DNA of 54,402 bases from an uncultured Clostridia bacterium (GCA_945863885.1 CAMAZY010000019.1:1-54402), one strand, 5' to 3'; positions 8,338 to 16,703 are shown, counted from the stretch's first letter. The notes: generated by a model from the sequence alone, not told the origin. Numbers and translations are program-made.

Positions 8338-8751
8338 CTACTGCTCAACAAAATTGACCGTCACATCGGTATAAAAGATGTTGGTATGCTCCCATTCACC
8401 CGTTTCGTGATTGTATGTCTTCCGGTATTTCTGCCGGGTGTATTCGATGGATGAATCGGAATAGAATTTCTTAGTAATCTCATTGCCTGCTTGGTCAACG
8501 TAGGTGATCGGGAAAAACGGTTCGTTCGTTTTGTTGATTGCCTTGTCAAGCTTGTTCAGCTCTGCTTGCGTCAGCTTCGACCATGTGATTGAAAGCGTCG
8601 TTTTGATGGCTTTGATGTCGCCGACCATTTTACAGTTGGCGTTTCGTTTGGTGTTCTCTGACCATATCTTCTGTCTGCCGATTACGACACCGCCCTCATC
8701 GGGAGCCGGCGGCGTATAATCGTTGATTTTCAGCACTTTACTATACGGCAA
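8338..8751 (-). CDS. Distal-tail-position structural protein
   Basis: 137 aa, TTG start at 8751 with GGGGGTG seven bases upstream; the start overlaps the end of the tape measure gene. It lies between tape measure and tail-tip genes, where siphophages encode the distal tail protein, but it is shorter than classical Dit proteins. It contains TLSITWSKLTQAELNKLDKA and a beta-rich C-terminus (FYTDVTVNFVEQ). A structural role is inferred from position. Confidence 0.65.
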   Translation of the reverse strand: MPYSKVLKINDYTPPAPDEGGVVIGRQKIWSENTKRNANCKMVGDIKAIKTTLSITWSKLTQAELNKLDKAINKTNEPFFPITYVDQAGNEITKKFYSDSSIEYTRQKYRKTYNHETGEWEHTNIFYTDVTVNFVEQ

Positions 8752-11251
8752 GCGGATTCACCCCCATTGACTTTTTTGCATTTCGATTGTGTTTGACAAC
8801 GTTCTGATAGACAACATCTCCGTCAAGATAGACTTTCAGGTTGATGTCCTGCCCCTGCCCTGAATGCCTTGACATGACGTTTTCCAAGGCTTTTTCAATC
8901 GTGCTGAGCGGAGATACAACTTCGGTTTCTCGCTTGTTGTCGCCCAAAACGGCAAGGAATTCACCGTAATTTGCCGGAACAACGGTACCTTTGGCAAGGT
9001 ACGGAATCTGAGGCGGCGTGATTTCGGCAAAGTCAAATCCGATATGATAGCCGCCTGCCCATTCCGGCAAATCAACACTTATTTTGTTAATTGCACGGAT
9101 TGCAACATTTACGGCAGTACATATAGCCGAAAGCACCCTGTTTATCGCGCCGATTATACCGTTAATCGGTGTTTTTATATAAGCAGAAATCGAGTCGAAA
9201 ATGCCGCCGAAAATGTTTTTGATGCCCGTCCATGCCTTATCCCAGTCACCCGTAAATACGCCGGTAATAAATTGAATGACTCCCTTTAAAACCGTAATAA
9301 TTCCGTTGATATAATCGACAATGTTGCCGATACAAGCTTTGATGTGTGCAACAAGATTGGAGAAGAGCTTTGAAATCTGCGGTCCGAATTTGTCAATAAA
9401 CCAGCTTAAAACCGGTTGAATAAACTTGTTATAGATTTCAAGAGCACCGTTGACAAGCTCACCGATAAAGTCGAGTATATTGTCAACAAGCGGCTTAAGA
9501 TGATTATTCCAAAGGTCTTTTGCCGCCGTGATAACCGTATCAAAGAGAGGCTTAAGATACTTATCCCACCATTCAAGGATAAGCTCTTTCGTTTTGGTTA
9601 TGGCAGTGCGCAGATTTTCAAAAATCGGTGCGCCCCACTTGTCCCATGCGCCCCTCAGACTGCTTATACAGTCATTCCATATCTGAACGATAGCTTCAAG
9701 AGTCGGTTTTACTCCCTCAGACCATAGCTTGTCAAATATTTCTTTAATGCTGTTAAAATATGTCCCGAGCGTTCCGACAGCATGAGAAGCGAACTGCGTA
9801 ATCATCGGAAGTGCTTCGTTAATAAACGAGCTTATTACCGGGAAAACAGCCACATTCCAGATATCGGAAAATACCATGTTGAAGCTGTCAAACAGACCTA
9901 CCAAAATATCGCCGCTGGCAGAACAGAAGGTTTGAAGAAATTCGGTAAAGTCCGTATTGAAATACGTTTTCAGCGGCTCAGCAAGGGTTTGCAGGTCACT
10001 GACAATACCCGAAAATGTCTGACGCAATTCGTCAAACTCATCAGAAAGTCCCTCAAATATTCGGGCGAACACTTTTTTTGAAAAGTTTTTCTTATACCAA
10101 CTTATAAGCGGATTGATTGTATTTTTAAACTTTTTGGAAAAATCATCGATTTCCTTTTGCGCTTTCTTTGTATTTGCGTCAAGGTCAATCGTGTATTTCG
10201 ACTCCGTCGGCAAGGTAAAAATCCCGCCGTCTTCTTTGCTGTCCTTGCTGTCAGCCTGAAGCTTGTTGATGCGGTCAAAGGACTGCAAATTGTCGTTTGC
10301 CGCTTTGTTGGTCTTTTTGGTTTCTTCCGTCAGTTCTTCCTGATTGTCGACCGACTGCGCTATGGCGTCCGCCTGCGCCTTGGCTTTTTCCTCGGAATCG
10401 TTCGATTCTATTTCCCAGCCGAACACCTTTGCAAGGGCTTCGACCGCCGCTTTTGCCGCCGAAATCAGCTTATCAAGGGCGGCGTTTATCGTCCGTACAG
10501 CCGGAAGAAGCGTCTGCACCAACGCAGTACCGATTATTCCGGAGAATTCTTTCCACTTTTGAGAAAGCATTCTCGTCTGGTTCGCCCAGCCGTCCGATGT
10601 ACGGGCAAAATCGCCTTGTGCAAGAGCGGTCTGCTTCATGACATAGGCATAGCGAAGCTGTACCTTTTCGGCCTGCGTCATGGAATCATACGACTTGGTG
10701 ATTCCCTGACTTAAGGCAAACGCTTTGAGGTTCGTCTCGTTCATGACGATACCGAATTGTTTAAGCGTTTCGGTTTCGCCCGTGAAAACAGACTTGAGCG
10801 CCGTCGCCGCCGTTTCCTGATCGACGTTATAGAATGACGCCATATCCGCCGAAAGACCGGTCAGCGAGATAGCCATATCCGAAGCAGCGCCCTCGGCGAC
10901 ATCCATACCTTTCGCCATCGCCATAAAGGTTGAGCCTGTTTTCTTCGCCGCAAGTTCGGAGATGCCGAACGATTCAATCGCTTTGTCGGCAAATGCTTCC
11001 ATTTTATAGCCAAGCTCACCGAACGACACATCGACAACGTTCTGCACTTCCTGCAAATCCGAAGCCGTTTCAATCGCCGATTTCCCGAAATCGACAAGAG
11101 CCTTGACGGAGAATGCGGCACCGACCGCCGCCCCGACTTTTCCGAGCTTTTGCTTGACGTTCATTAAGCCTTCGCCGATCTGCTTCGTGCCGGCGTTAAA
11201 GCCCTTGCTGTCAATTTTGGTTTTAAAATTCAAATAACCGTCAACCGCCAT
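8741..11251 (-). CDS. Tail tape measure protein
   Basis: Sets tail length by extending through the tail tube. The 836-aa protein has an N-terminal TP901-type region (VKALVDFGKSAIETASDLQEVQ, then GISELAAKKTGSTFMAMAKGMDVAEGAASDMA), an Ala/Lys-rich helical part (about 255-330), repeated tryptophan-rich helices (WDKWG, WWDKYLKPLFD, WNNHLKPLVD at about 510-590) and hydrophobic helices near 660-720. The gene is preceded by AAAGGGG. Typical length gives a tail of moderate size. Confidence 0.92.
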   Translation of the reverse strand: MAVDGYLNFKTKIDSKGFNAGTKQIGEGLMNVKQKLGKVGAAVGAAFSVKALVDFGKSAIETASDLQEVQNVVDVSFGELGYKMEAFADKAIESFGISELAAKKTGSTFMAMAKGMDVAEGAASDMAISLTGLSADMASFYNVDQETAATALKSVFTGETETLKQFGIVMNETNLKAFALSQGITKSYDSMTQAEKVQLRYAYVMKQTALAQGDFARTSDGWANQTRMLSQKWKEFSGIIGTALVQTLLPAVRTINAALDKLISAAKAAVEALAKVFGWEIESNDSEEKAKAQADAIAQSVDNQEELTEETKKTNKAANDNLQSFDRINKLQADSKDSKEDGGIFTLPTESKYTIDLDANTKKAQKEIDDFSKKFKNTINPLISWYKKNFSKKVFARIFEGLSDEFDELRQTFSGIVSDLQTLAEPLKTYFNTDFTEFLQTFCSASGDILVGLFDSFNMVFSDIWNVAVFPVISSFINEALPMITQFASHAVGTLGTYFNSIKEIFDKLWSEGVKPTLEAIVQIWNDCISSLRGAWDKWGAPIFENLRTAITKTKELILEWWDKYLKPLFDTVITAAKDLWNNHLKPLVDNILDFIGELVNGALEIYNKFIQPVLSWFIDKFGPQISKLFSNLVAHIKACIGNIVDYINGIITVLKGVIQFITGVFTGDWDKAWTGIKNIFGGIFDSISAYIKTPINGIIGAINRVLSAICTAVNVAIRAINKISVDLPEWAGGYHIGFDFAEITPPQIPYLAKGTVVPANYGEFLAVLGDNKRETEVVSPLSTIEKALENVMSRHSGQGQDINLKVYLDGDVVYQNVVKHNRNAKKSMGVNPLAV

Positions 11252-11319
11252 ACGCTTACGCCCCTTTCATACGGTCAACACCGTCTGCGGGTACGCTCGG
11301 TACGCTGTGCAGATTGATT

Positions 11320-11436
11320 CTATCTGTTTGTATATTCGTTCACTGTTTTACACTTGCGACAGATGATACGGATTGTACCTTTAAACAAGCCTTCAAAAAG
11401 GATTCTGCCGCATTTTTTACAGCAATATTTTTTCAT
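11320..11436 (-). CDS. Com-like zinc-finger mini-protein
   Basis: 38 aa, MKKYCCKKCGRILFEGLFKG followed by TIRIICRKCKTVNEYTNR. Two CxxC pairs (C6/C9 and C26/C29) form a zinc ribbon of the type found in the Mu Com translational activator. The ATG overlaps the stop of the Gp15-family gene by ATGA. It stands between the tail chaperone-position gene and the tape measure gene. In Mu, Com controls translation of mom; whether this one binds RNA is not known. Confidence 0.65.
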   Translation of the reverse strand: MKKYCCKKCGRILFEGLFKGTIRIICRKCKTVNEYTNR

Positions 11437-11999
11437 CAAATCAGTTCCTCAAGTACCGCATTAAGCTCTTTCACTGCTTCGTCATCCTCGTCCGTCCTGA
11501 TGTTAATGAGGTCAGCGTTTTTGCGGTAAAATTCCTTTTCCCACGTTTCAAGCGGCTTGCCTTTCGCTTTCTTCTGTCGGATATTCATCACGGTCGAAAA
11601 CAGTCCTTCGCCGATTTCGCCGAAAAGGCCGAGAAACGTCCACCAGTGAATATGAGCACATTCCCGGATATCGGGCACGCCTGCTGCACGGCTTACCGCC
11701 GGGACAAGTATACTTTCGTCCTGCTTCCAGTCGAGCATTTTGATTTCCTCCGGCTTCGAATGCGGCATATCACCGCCGCCAACGAACCAGTAAGCTTTGT
11801 CAACCGCTTCCTGCATATTCTCAAAAGGGATTTCATTGTAAGCGGGATAAAGGCAACGCACACAAATCTCCGCCTTGTCATTTTCCGTCAGTTCGCTGTC
11901 CTCAAACGCTTCATAGATTCGAAGTATCACCCGGAAGTCCGTACGGATTTCGTATTCTTTGTTGCCTACGGTCAGCGACTTCGGTAATACGCCTATCAT
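11436..11999 (-). CDS. Gp15-family tail protein
   Basis: 187 aa. The opening MIGVLPKSLTVGNKEYEIRTDFR and the DKAYWFVGGG and MLDWKQDESILVPAV motifs match the bacteriophage Gp15 family (PF06854), encoded just before the tape measure gene and thought to help tail assembly. The ATG overlaps the stop of the preceding gene by 4 bases, rather than a programmed frameshift: I see no slippery heptamer at the junction. Confidence 0.8.
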   Translation of the reverse strand: MIGVLPKSLTVGNKEYEIRTDFRVILRIYEAFEDSELTENDKAEICVRCLYPAYNEIPFENMQEAVDKAYWFVGGGDMPHSKPEEIKMLDWKQDESILVPAVSRAAGVPDIRECAHIHWWTFLGLFGEIGEGLFSTVMNIRQKKAKGKPLETWEKEFYRKNADLINIRTDEDDEAVKELNAVLEELI

Positions 12000-12508
12000 T
12001 GAAGTGATTTCAGGAAAGCGAGCTGCTTTTCGTTGAGCTGACTGAGGTCGACTTTTTCATCCTTGCCAGCTTTCGGTTCTGCTTTCGTGTCGTCAAGATT
12101 TGCGGTATATTGCTCGATTTTCGCTCTGTTCTTTGATTTGAAGCCCGACCCTGCCCGCTTGATGTCTTCAAGCACAGCCGGGACAAAAGCGTCCATGAAG
12201 GCAAAAAGAAGCAGTGAACCGTCCGGAAGCGGTGACAGACAACTCGCATCGCCGAAAGCGTGACTTGAAATGTCCGCACCGAACGCAAAGTCAAGCAGCT
12301 TTTTGATTCGCTCGTCGTATCCGGCAAGCTGTTCCGGGGTCGGGTTCTTCATTGCCGAAAGCTCGGCTCCGATTTCGTCAATCTGTTTCTGGCACTTTTT
12401 AAGCCGGGAAGCAATATTGACATCGGTGACGTTGATTTGTATCGTGTTGGTTTCGTCGCCGTTCAGGACGTACGTTTTTACGCCGGTATTAAAGTTAATA
12501 GATTTCAT
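11996..12508 (-). CDS. Tail assembly chaperone-position protein
   Basis: 170 aa, preceded by GGGAGTG. It starts MKSINFNTGVKTYVLNGDET and has a helical middle (about 35-120) and a lysine-rich tail (about 130-170). It lies between the major tail protein and the Gp15-family gene, where gpG-like chaperones are encoded. The function is inferred from synteny only. Confidence 0.65.
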   Translation of the reverse strand: MKSINFNTGVKTYVLNGDETNTIQINVTDVNIASRLKKCQKQIDEIGAELSAMKNPTPEQLAGYDERIKKLLDFAFGADISSHAFGDASCLSPLPDGSLLLFAFMDAFVPAVLEDIKRAGSGFKSKNRAKIEQYTANLDDTKAEPKAGKDEKVDLSQLNEKQLAFLKSLQ

Positions 12509-12523
12509 ATAAACACTCCCTTA

Positions 12524-12553
12524 CAAAAATACCCTCCCGTATTTCAGGGAGGG
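12524..12553 (-). terminator. Terminator after the major tail protein gene
   Basis: Stem CCCTCCC / GGGAGGG (12532-12538 and 12547-12553) with an 8-base loop, followed on the minus strand by TATTTTT. It would reduce expression of downstream tail genes relative to the abundant tail tube protein. Confidence 0.8.
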
Positions 12554-12567
12554 AAAACTTCAATTTA

Positions 12568-13074
12568 TCAGGACGCCGCCTGTACTGACGGTTTCTTGTC
12601 TGCAATGGTAACAGACACCTTTTTTCGGTTGCCGCAAAAGGCGACCTGATACGGAATCCGGACACCGCCCTGTGCGCCGCCGTAGGTCTGCGGCTTGACA
12701 ATAACATCCTCGACCCATGCGTCGAACGGACCCTCTGTCTTGTCAACAAGCACCTCAAGCACCCTTGTTTTGCAGTCGTCGCCTGTCAGACGCTCCATGG
12801 CGATCGCCTTGATTTTCTCATAGAATGCGCCGTCGTCCGGGTTTGCGTAGTAGGTATCGACGTCAAATGACGGCTCGTAGCCTTCATCGTCAACGCTTGT
12901 TTCGTCGAGGATGTTTTTCTTGGTTGTGATACTCGGGTTGAGATTGACGCTCATATCCTCGACATCCTTGCCGATCAAGAACCAATCGGCGGCTGTGACT
13001 TCGGCACCCGTGTTAAACCCGGTATCAAGATAATGAATCAATGCGCTTCTTTTCAGCTTTTTTACTCCGGCCAT
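12568..13074 (-). CDS. Major tail (tube) protein
   Basis: 168 aa, preceded by a perfect AGGAGGT. Forms the tail tube by stacking hexamers around the tape measure. The sequence MAGVKKLKRSALIHYLDTGF, the conserved acidic block DETSVDDEGYEPSFDVDTY and the beta-rich rest suit a siphovirus tube protein; the gene order (two connector genes before, terminator and chaperone after) supports it. Confidence 0.8.
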   Translation of the reverse strand: MAGVKKLKRSALIHYLDTGFNTGAEVTAADWFLIGKDVEDMSVNLNPSITTKKNILDETSVDDEGYEPSFDVDTYYANPDDGAFYEKIKAIAMERLTGDDCKTRVLEVLVDKTEGPFDAWVEDVIVKPQTYGGAQGGVRIPYQVAFCGNRKKVSVTIADKKPSVQAAS

Positions 13075-13084
13075 AATAGACCTC

Positions 13085-13522
13085 CTAACTTAAAGAATAT
13101 TCGGCGGTAATCTGAAGCTGATACCGCACGTTGGAATTGAAATTTTCGCTCGGAATGTCGAATAACATTCCGTTGGCGCAGGTCAGCTTCAAAAGCTCAC
13201 CTGTTCTTGCTTCGCCGTCAAGCTCGGCGGTGATTTCCTGCCCGTCCGCCTGCTTTTCAAGCCACTGCTGAAGACGGAGCAGAACGCCGCTGTTGCTTAA
13301 ACGGTCATAGTCGGAAAGCGACTGATACACGGCATACAGCACGAAGGTATGCATTCGCTTTTCGTTTCCTAAAATGTCTTCGGAAATCAATGTGTCGCCC
13401 GTCGGTGAAAGTCCGTAGCTGTTGGTCTCACTGTCGGTGAAATCGACGTGAACGCAGTCGCAGACGCTTGCGATTTCCGGGAACCGGCTGACGATGTTTC
13501 TTACCTGTTCGATGATGTTCAT
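13085..13522 (-). CDS. Minor capsid / tail terminator protein
   Basis: 145 aa. The N-terminus MNIIEQVRNIVSRFPEIASV and the segment LRLQQWLEKQADGQ are like phage minor capsid or tail-completion proteins found just before the tube gene. The ATG overlaps the preceding stop (ATGA). It probably caps the head-proximal tail end; assigned by position and general resemblance. Confidence 0.65.
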   Translation of the reverse strand: MNIIEQVRNIVSRFPEIASVCDCVHVDFTDSETNSYGLSPTGDTLISEDILGNEKRMHTFVLYAVYQSLSDYDRLSNSGVLLRLQQWLEKQADGQEITAELDGEARTGELLKLTCANGMLFDIPSENFNSNVRYQLQITAEYSLS

Positions 13523-13992
13523 TTGGTCGGTGTACCTCCTGCGATTTTCGCCGCACCACGTTGTATCTGCGGCATCCGGTCAGCTTTCATGCGTTCGAAC
13601 CAGTACGGACCGGCTTGTTTGTGTCTTGAATTGGTGTTATATTTAAGCGGCGTATCGGTCAGCACCTTGCTTTCGCCGTGGCGTGCCCAAGCCGAACCGG
13701 TCACACTCGACACCATCAGCTTGCCGTAATACTGATACCGTGCATAGGGTATCTGATATACGATATGTCCGCTGCCGATTTTCGTACCGAGTGTTGCCGA
13801 TTTATACAGGATGTTATCTTTCGCCGGCGTATACGGCACCATCAGGCGGATGCATTCGCTGTCAACAAATTTCTGCGCCGTATCAAAGCGTTCTGTCCGG
13901 TCTGTTCCGAACGTCTGACTCCACGCAAGGTTTACTTCGGCTTTCAACTGTTTGATTCTGACATCCTGCGGCTGATTGATTCTGTCTGCCAC
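13519..13992 (-). CDS. Minor capsid protein (head-tail connection)
   Basis: 157 aa with a GTG start at 13992 after GAAAGAAG. The region VPYTPAKDNILYKSATLGTK, IVYQIPYARYQYYG and SRHKQAGPYWFERMKAD is characteristic of phage minor capsid proteins near the neck. An upstream in-frame start at 14070 would read through the type I toxin terminator and is rejected. Overlaps the next gene by ATGA. Confidence 0.75.
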   Translation of the reverse strand: MADRINQPQDVRIKQLKAEVNLAWSQTFGTDRTERFDTAQKFVDSECIRLMVPYTPAKDNILYKSATLGTKIGSGHIVYQIPYARYQYYGKLMVSSVTGSAWARHGESKVLTDTPLKYNTNSRHKQAGPYWFERMKADRMPQIQRGAAKIAGGTPTK

Positions 13993-14010
13993 ATTATCAC
14001 TTCTTTCAGG

Positions 14011-14046
14011 TAAAATAAAAGCACCCTGCCGCTTGACAAAGTGCTT
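14011..14046 (-). terminator. Terminator of the toxin mRNA
   Basis: A 10-bp stem (14019-14028 with 14037-14046, two G-U pairs), 8-base loop and T-rich tail (TTATTTTA) on the minus strand. It ends the toxin transcript just before the 13519-13992 gene, and it shares bases with the -35 box of the antitoxin promoter on the other strand. Confidence 0.7.
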
Positions 14047-14060
14047 GTGTGTGGTATAAT
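14033..14060 (+). promoter_or_regulatory. Promoter of the antisense antitoxin RNA
   Basis: TTGACA (14033-14038), 16-base spacer, TATAAT (14055-14060), pointing against the late operon. It is a consensus sigma-A promoter, so it should be active in the lysogen. Start of transcription expected near 14067. Confidence 0.8.
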
Positions 14061-14066
14061 ATAAAT

Positions 14067-14335
14067 ACAAAGAGGGTATGCCGATAAGCGGTTGTGCTCT
14101 GAGTTAAGTTATGAAATAACCGTTCTCGTTGGCATGAAGGGCGGTTATTTCTTTATGCTTAGAATGTAGCCTGTGGCAACAATCAGAATAAGTACAAGTA
14201 AAATGTAATATTCCATCAGCATCACCCCCTAATCATAAATCAGAGGGCAAGCCCTCCGAAATAGAGAGCGTAACCGCCTACCGTTTATATGCAATACCCT
14301 GTAATCTTTGGCAGTCTTATGACTGCCTTTTATTT
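14067..14335 (+). ncRNA. Candidate RNA antitoxin (type I)
   Basis: No protein is encoded. RNA from the + strand promoter would be fully antisense to the 23-residue toxin gene. Two possible ends: a 10-bp hairpin GAAATAACCG / CGGTTATTTC at 14113-14151 with only a weak T tail, giving about 90 bases that overlap the toxin stop codon; or the strong hairpin GGCAGTC / GACTGCC followed by TTTTATTT at 14310-14335, giving about 270 bases that cover the whole toxin frame and its ribosome binding site. Lengths of known RNA antitoxins such as RatA fit the longer form better. Confidence 0.65.
14145..14216 (-). CDS. Hydrophobic type I toxin-like peptide
   Basis: 23 aa: MEYYILLVLILIVATG then YILSIKK. One membrane-spanning helix (residues 3-20) with a positively charged C-terminus, the form of TxpA/BsrG/Fst-type toxins. 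The ATG at 14216 has AGGGGG eight bases upstream; a second ATG at 14222 would be too close. It has its own promoter (14333-14361), a structured 110-base leader and its own terminator, and an antisense promoter faces it. The function is inferred from this arrangement. Confidence 0.7.
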   Translation of the reverse strand: MEYYILLVLILIVATGYILSIKK

Positions 14336-14361
14336 ATATCACAGAGCCGGTATTTTGTCAA
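14333..14361 (-). promoter_or_regulatory. Promoter of the toxin mRNA
   Basis: On the minus strand TTGACA (14356-14361), 17-base spacer, TATAAA (14333-14338). Transcription would start near 14326, giving a leader of about 110 bases with a hairpin (GAGGGC..GCCCTC, about 14241-14257) ahead of the toxin ribosome binding site. Confidence 0.75.
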
Positions 14362-14367
14362 ATTCCG

Positions 14368-14724
14368 TCATTTACCCGACACTTCAAAGTGGGCGTTTCC
14401 GCCGAAGAAGTAATCGTCAACACTCATAACCGTTATAAACCGATAAAGAGACCTGAACTGTTTCATGCTGTCGGATACCGTCTTTTCGGTCGAATTGTCG
14501 AACACAAACGGACAGTCGCCTTTCACAAGCATATCCTTAGTCGGAGATAAGGGCAAAAACGAGTCAGAATAAAAGTATACCGTTGTACTGTCTGCCGTCT
14601 GTAAGCCTGATTTCAGGACGTTTCTGGCTTTGTTTTCATGCCAGTAAACATCCCTGATAAAAAAGCGGTCAAAGCCGCCGTCTTTACGGTACTTGTACAA
14701 CGTACAATCTGCATTCTTCATCAT
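14368..14724 (-). CDS. Minor capsid / head completion protein
   Basis: 118 aa from ATG at 14724, which overlaps the preceding stop (ATGA). Contains CTLYKYRKDGG and RDVYWHENKARNVLKSGL, seen in small head-completion proteins of Firmicutes phages. It lies between the connector and minor capsid genes; a stopper role is likely but not shown. Confidence 0.65.
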   Translation of the reverse strand: MMKNADCTLYKYRKDGGFDRFFIRDVYWHENKARNVLKSGLQTADSTTVYFYSDSFLPLSPTKDMLVKGDCPFVFDNSTEKTVSDSMKQFRSLYRFITVMSVDDYFFGGNAHFEVSGK

Positions 14725-15095
14725 GCCCTTACCCCCGAATAAAGAAGCCCGGTACCCGAAAGCCACTTTCGGATCGCTTTCGAGACCGATCTGTCCAAGA
14801 CTTTTTCAGCCGATTCGGTGCTTTCATACGATTTTGACCAGCCTCCGACGCTTTCGGAAGAAAGTCCGCCGGTTTCTTTTTTGCGCTTGTCATCTTCAAA
14901 AAGAAGCTCGGCGATTTCACAACAGCACATACTGACCTCTTCCGGGATCTCCCGGCTTTCGTCAATGTTGCCGAAGGTACGGCTTTTAATGATCGCCGAA
15001 GCCTGATTCGCCCAGAAGTTGAAGTCTGATGCGCTCATCGGGCACGGCGGTTTGTAAGTATTGAGATAGAACTCCGAATCGGCGTAGCGTGTCAT
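14721..15095 (-). CDS. Head-tail connector protein
   Basis: 124 aa, mainly helical; MTRYADSEFYLNTYK and FNFWANQASAIIKSRTFGNI resemble connector (adaptor) proteins that bind under the portal. Follows the capsid gene as usual in siphophages. Overlaps both neighbours by ATGA. An internal CCCEIAELLFEDDKRKK helix is notable for three adjacent cysteines. Confidence 0.75.
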   Translation of the reverse strand: MTRYADSEFYLNTYKPPCPMSASDFNFWANQASAIIKSRTFGNIDESREIPEEVSMCCCEIAELLFEDDKRKKETGGLSSESVGGWSKSYESTESAEKVLDRSVSKAIRKWLSGTGLLYSGVRA

Positions 15096-15178
15096 TTTTT
15101 CGTCTCTCCCTTAGTGGATGATTTCGGCTTTGGCTTCGGCTTGTCCTTCGGATATGTGATTCCGATCAGTCTGCTCAT
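15092..15178 (-). CDS. Small Lys/Pro-rich protein after the capsid gene
   Basis: 28 aa: MSRLIGITYPKDKPKPKPKS and a basic tail ending KGETKK. It starts three bases after the capsid stop codon and its stop overlaps the connector ATG (ATGA), so it is translationally linked. Short basic proteins are often encoded at this place in Firmicutes phages; function unknown. Confidence 0.6.
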   Translation of the reverse strand: MSRLIGITYPKDKPKPKPKSSTKGETKK

Positions 15179-15181
15179 CGC

Positions 15182-16051
15182 TTACGCCTTCTTATGCAGG
15201 TAGATACCGGCAACCTTGTTTTCGTAGGCGTCGGCAATACCGACCATACGATAGCCGAACTTCCAGGCATCGGCATCCTGGTTCATCTCGGGCGTGATGA
15301 CCTTGGTGTCAAGGTGCTTGGTGTACTGAATGACCGCCGGTTTGTGAACGATCATGAAGTTGATGTCGGCCGCACCCGAAGCCTTCTTGAAGCCGCCCGT
15401 CTTTTCGCCGTCCGATGTGCCGTCAAGCTGTTCGATTGCCGTATAGAAACGGGTCTGCGGAACCTTGGTGATTTTTGCGAAGTTGTTGAGCACTTCTCTT
15501 GACTTGGTGGTATCGGCGTCCTGAATGATTCCCATCAGGGTCGGTGTGATATACAGATAGCGGTTTTCTGCCGGGACCTCGTCCTCGTCCATCTTTGTCG
15601 TGGCGGCTCTTAAGGCGGCGATAATGTCGGCTACCGTGGTAAGAGTCGCACCGGCTGTCGTCGAAATGCCCGGAATACCGGCATAGGTTGCAAAGCGGAA
15701 AGCGTCAAGCTCGGGAACAACCTTTGTCCGGATAAATTCGCCGGACAGCCGACCGAAAGCGATGCCTGCCGATTCGGCGTTATCCATGTTATCGACGTTG
15801 AACATTCTGCCGCGGTCGAAGTTACATTTGACGGTCTCGTTGGTGAGCGTCACGTCGCCGTTTACATAGCCGCCGTTTCTCGAATAGTCGGCAAGACCGT
15901 CCATGGAGATTTTCGGAATAATCAGCTCGTTTGCGTTCGAGCCTTGTCTTGCAAGGTCAGATGCGCCGTCAAGGTCGCTTGTGAGCGAAGCGTTCTTGTA
16001 GACCTCGTCCAAAAGGGTTGTGTACTGTTTGAACAGTGCAATTGCATTCAT
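15182..16051 (-). CDS. Major capsid protein
   Basis: Builds the icosahedral head. The 289-aa protein begins MNAIALFKQYTTLLDEVYK, with ELIIPKISMDGLADYSRN, the beta-rich core ADINFMIVHKPAVIQY and the C-terminal KFGYRMVGIADAYENKVAGIY. HK97-type fold is expected from these family features. It follows the scaffold gene and shows no separate protease, in agreement with a scaffold-assisted, unprocessed coat. Confidence 0.88.
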   Translation of the reverse strand: MNAIALFKQYTTLLDEVYKNASLTSDLDGASDLARQGSNANELIIPKISMDGLADYSRNGGYVNGDVTLTNETVKCNFDRGRMFNVDNMDNAESAGIAFGRLSGEFIRTKVVPELDAFRFATYAGIPGISTTAGATLTTVADIIAALRAATTKMDEDEVPAENRYLYITPTLMGIIQDADTTKSREVLNNFAKITKVPQTRFYTAIEQLDGTSDGEKTGGFKKASGAADINFMIVHKPAVIQYTKHLDTKVITPEMNQDADAWKFGYRMVGIADAYENKVAGIYLHKKA

Positions 16052-16072
16052 TGTAAAACCTCATTTCTGAAT

Positions 16073-16612
16073 TTATTTTGTTTCGGCTGAAAGTCCGAGT
16101 GCCGCCCGCATACTCAAAAGCGAGTCCGGCGGTGTGCTTCCGCCTGTCGGGGCAATCGGATTATGAATCGGTTCATCTGAGCCGAATAGATAACCGTTTT
16201 CTTCTTTGCAAGTGTCAACCGCCGTTTTGATATCGGCGTCCTGATTCTTGCTTTTTTTGAGTGCATCAAGGTCAAGAAGTGCTTTCGCCGCCTTGACGTT
16301 TTTAACGCCGGACTGCTTGAGAAGCTCAGAAAGCTTAGCGTCAAACTCCATATCGGCGATTTTCGCCTGATACTCCGTTTCTTTTTGGGAAAGGGTGTCG
16401 TTCAACTGCTGGATTTTACCTTGCAGGTCTTTCACGTCTACGCCTTCAAACTCTTTCAGAGCGTCCTGCGCCGTTTCAAGCTGTGACTTGTAGTTGTCAC
16501 GCTCGGTTTCGGCTTTGCTTCTTGCTTTTTCGATGTCTGACCCGTTCTCGTCAATGATTTTGTCGACCGTTTCCTTGTCAAGTCCGAGGTCTTCGAGGAA
16601 TTTTCTTTGCAT
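16073..16612 (-). CDS. Capsid scaffold protein (GP20 family)
   Basis: 179 aa. Opens MQRKFLEDLGLDKETVDKI, then a long coiled coil (about 28-105, heptads rich in Lys, Glu, Gln), a conserved ELLKQSGVKNVKAAKALLDLD segment and a Pro/Gly-rich end. This is the phage minor structural protein GP20 type, an internal scaffold for procapsid assembly. Preceded by GAAAGGAG. Confidence 0.88.
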   Translation of the reverse strand: MQRKFLEDLGLDKETVDKIIDENGSDIEKARSKAETERDNYKSQLETAQDALKEFEGVDVKDLQGKIQQLNDTLSQKETEYQAKIADMEFDAKLSELLKQSGVKNVKAAKALLDLDALKKSKNQDADIKTAVDTCKEENGYLFGSDEPIHNPIAPTGGSTPPDSLLSMRAALGLSAETK

Positions 16613-16703
16613 AAGTCAATGCTCCTTTCGATACGCTTTTTTACGAGGTTGCGCCTCAATCTATCCGTAGTTTTACGACTTCGGAACGGTCAGAAATGGC
16701 ATA

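Noticed and set aside
11990-12010. Programmed frameshift between the two tail chaperone-position genes
   Set aside because: No slippery heptamer is seen near the junction; the genes are joined by a simple ATGA overlap.
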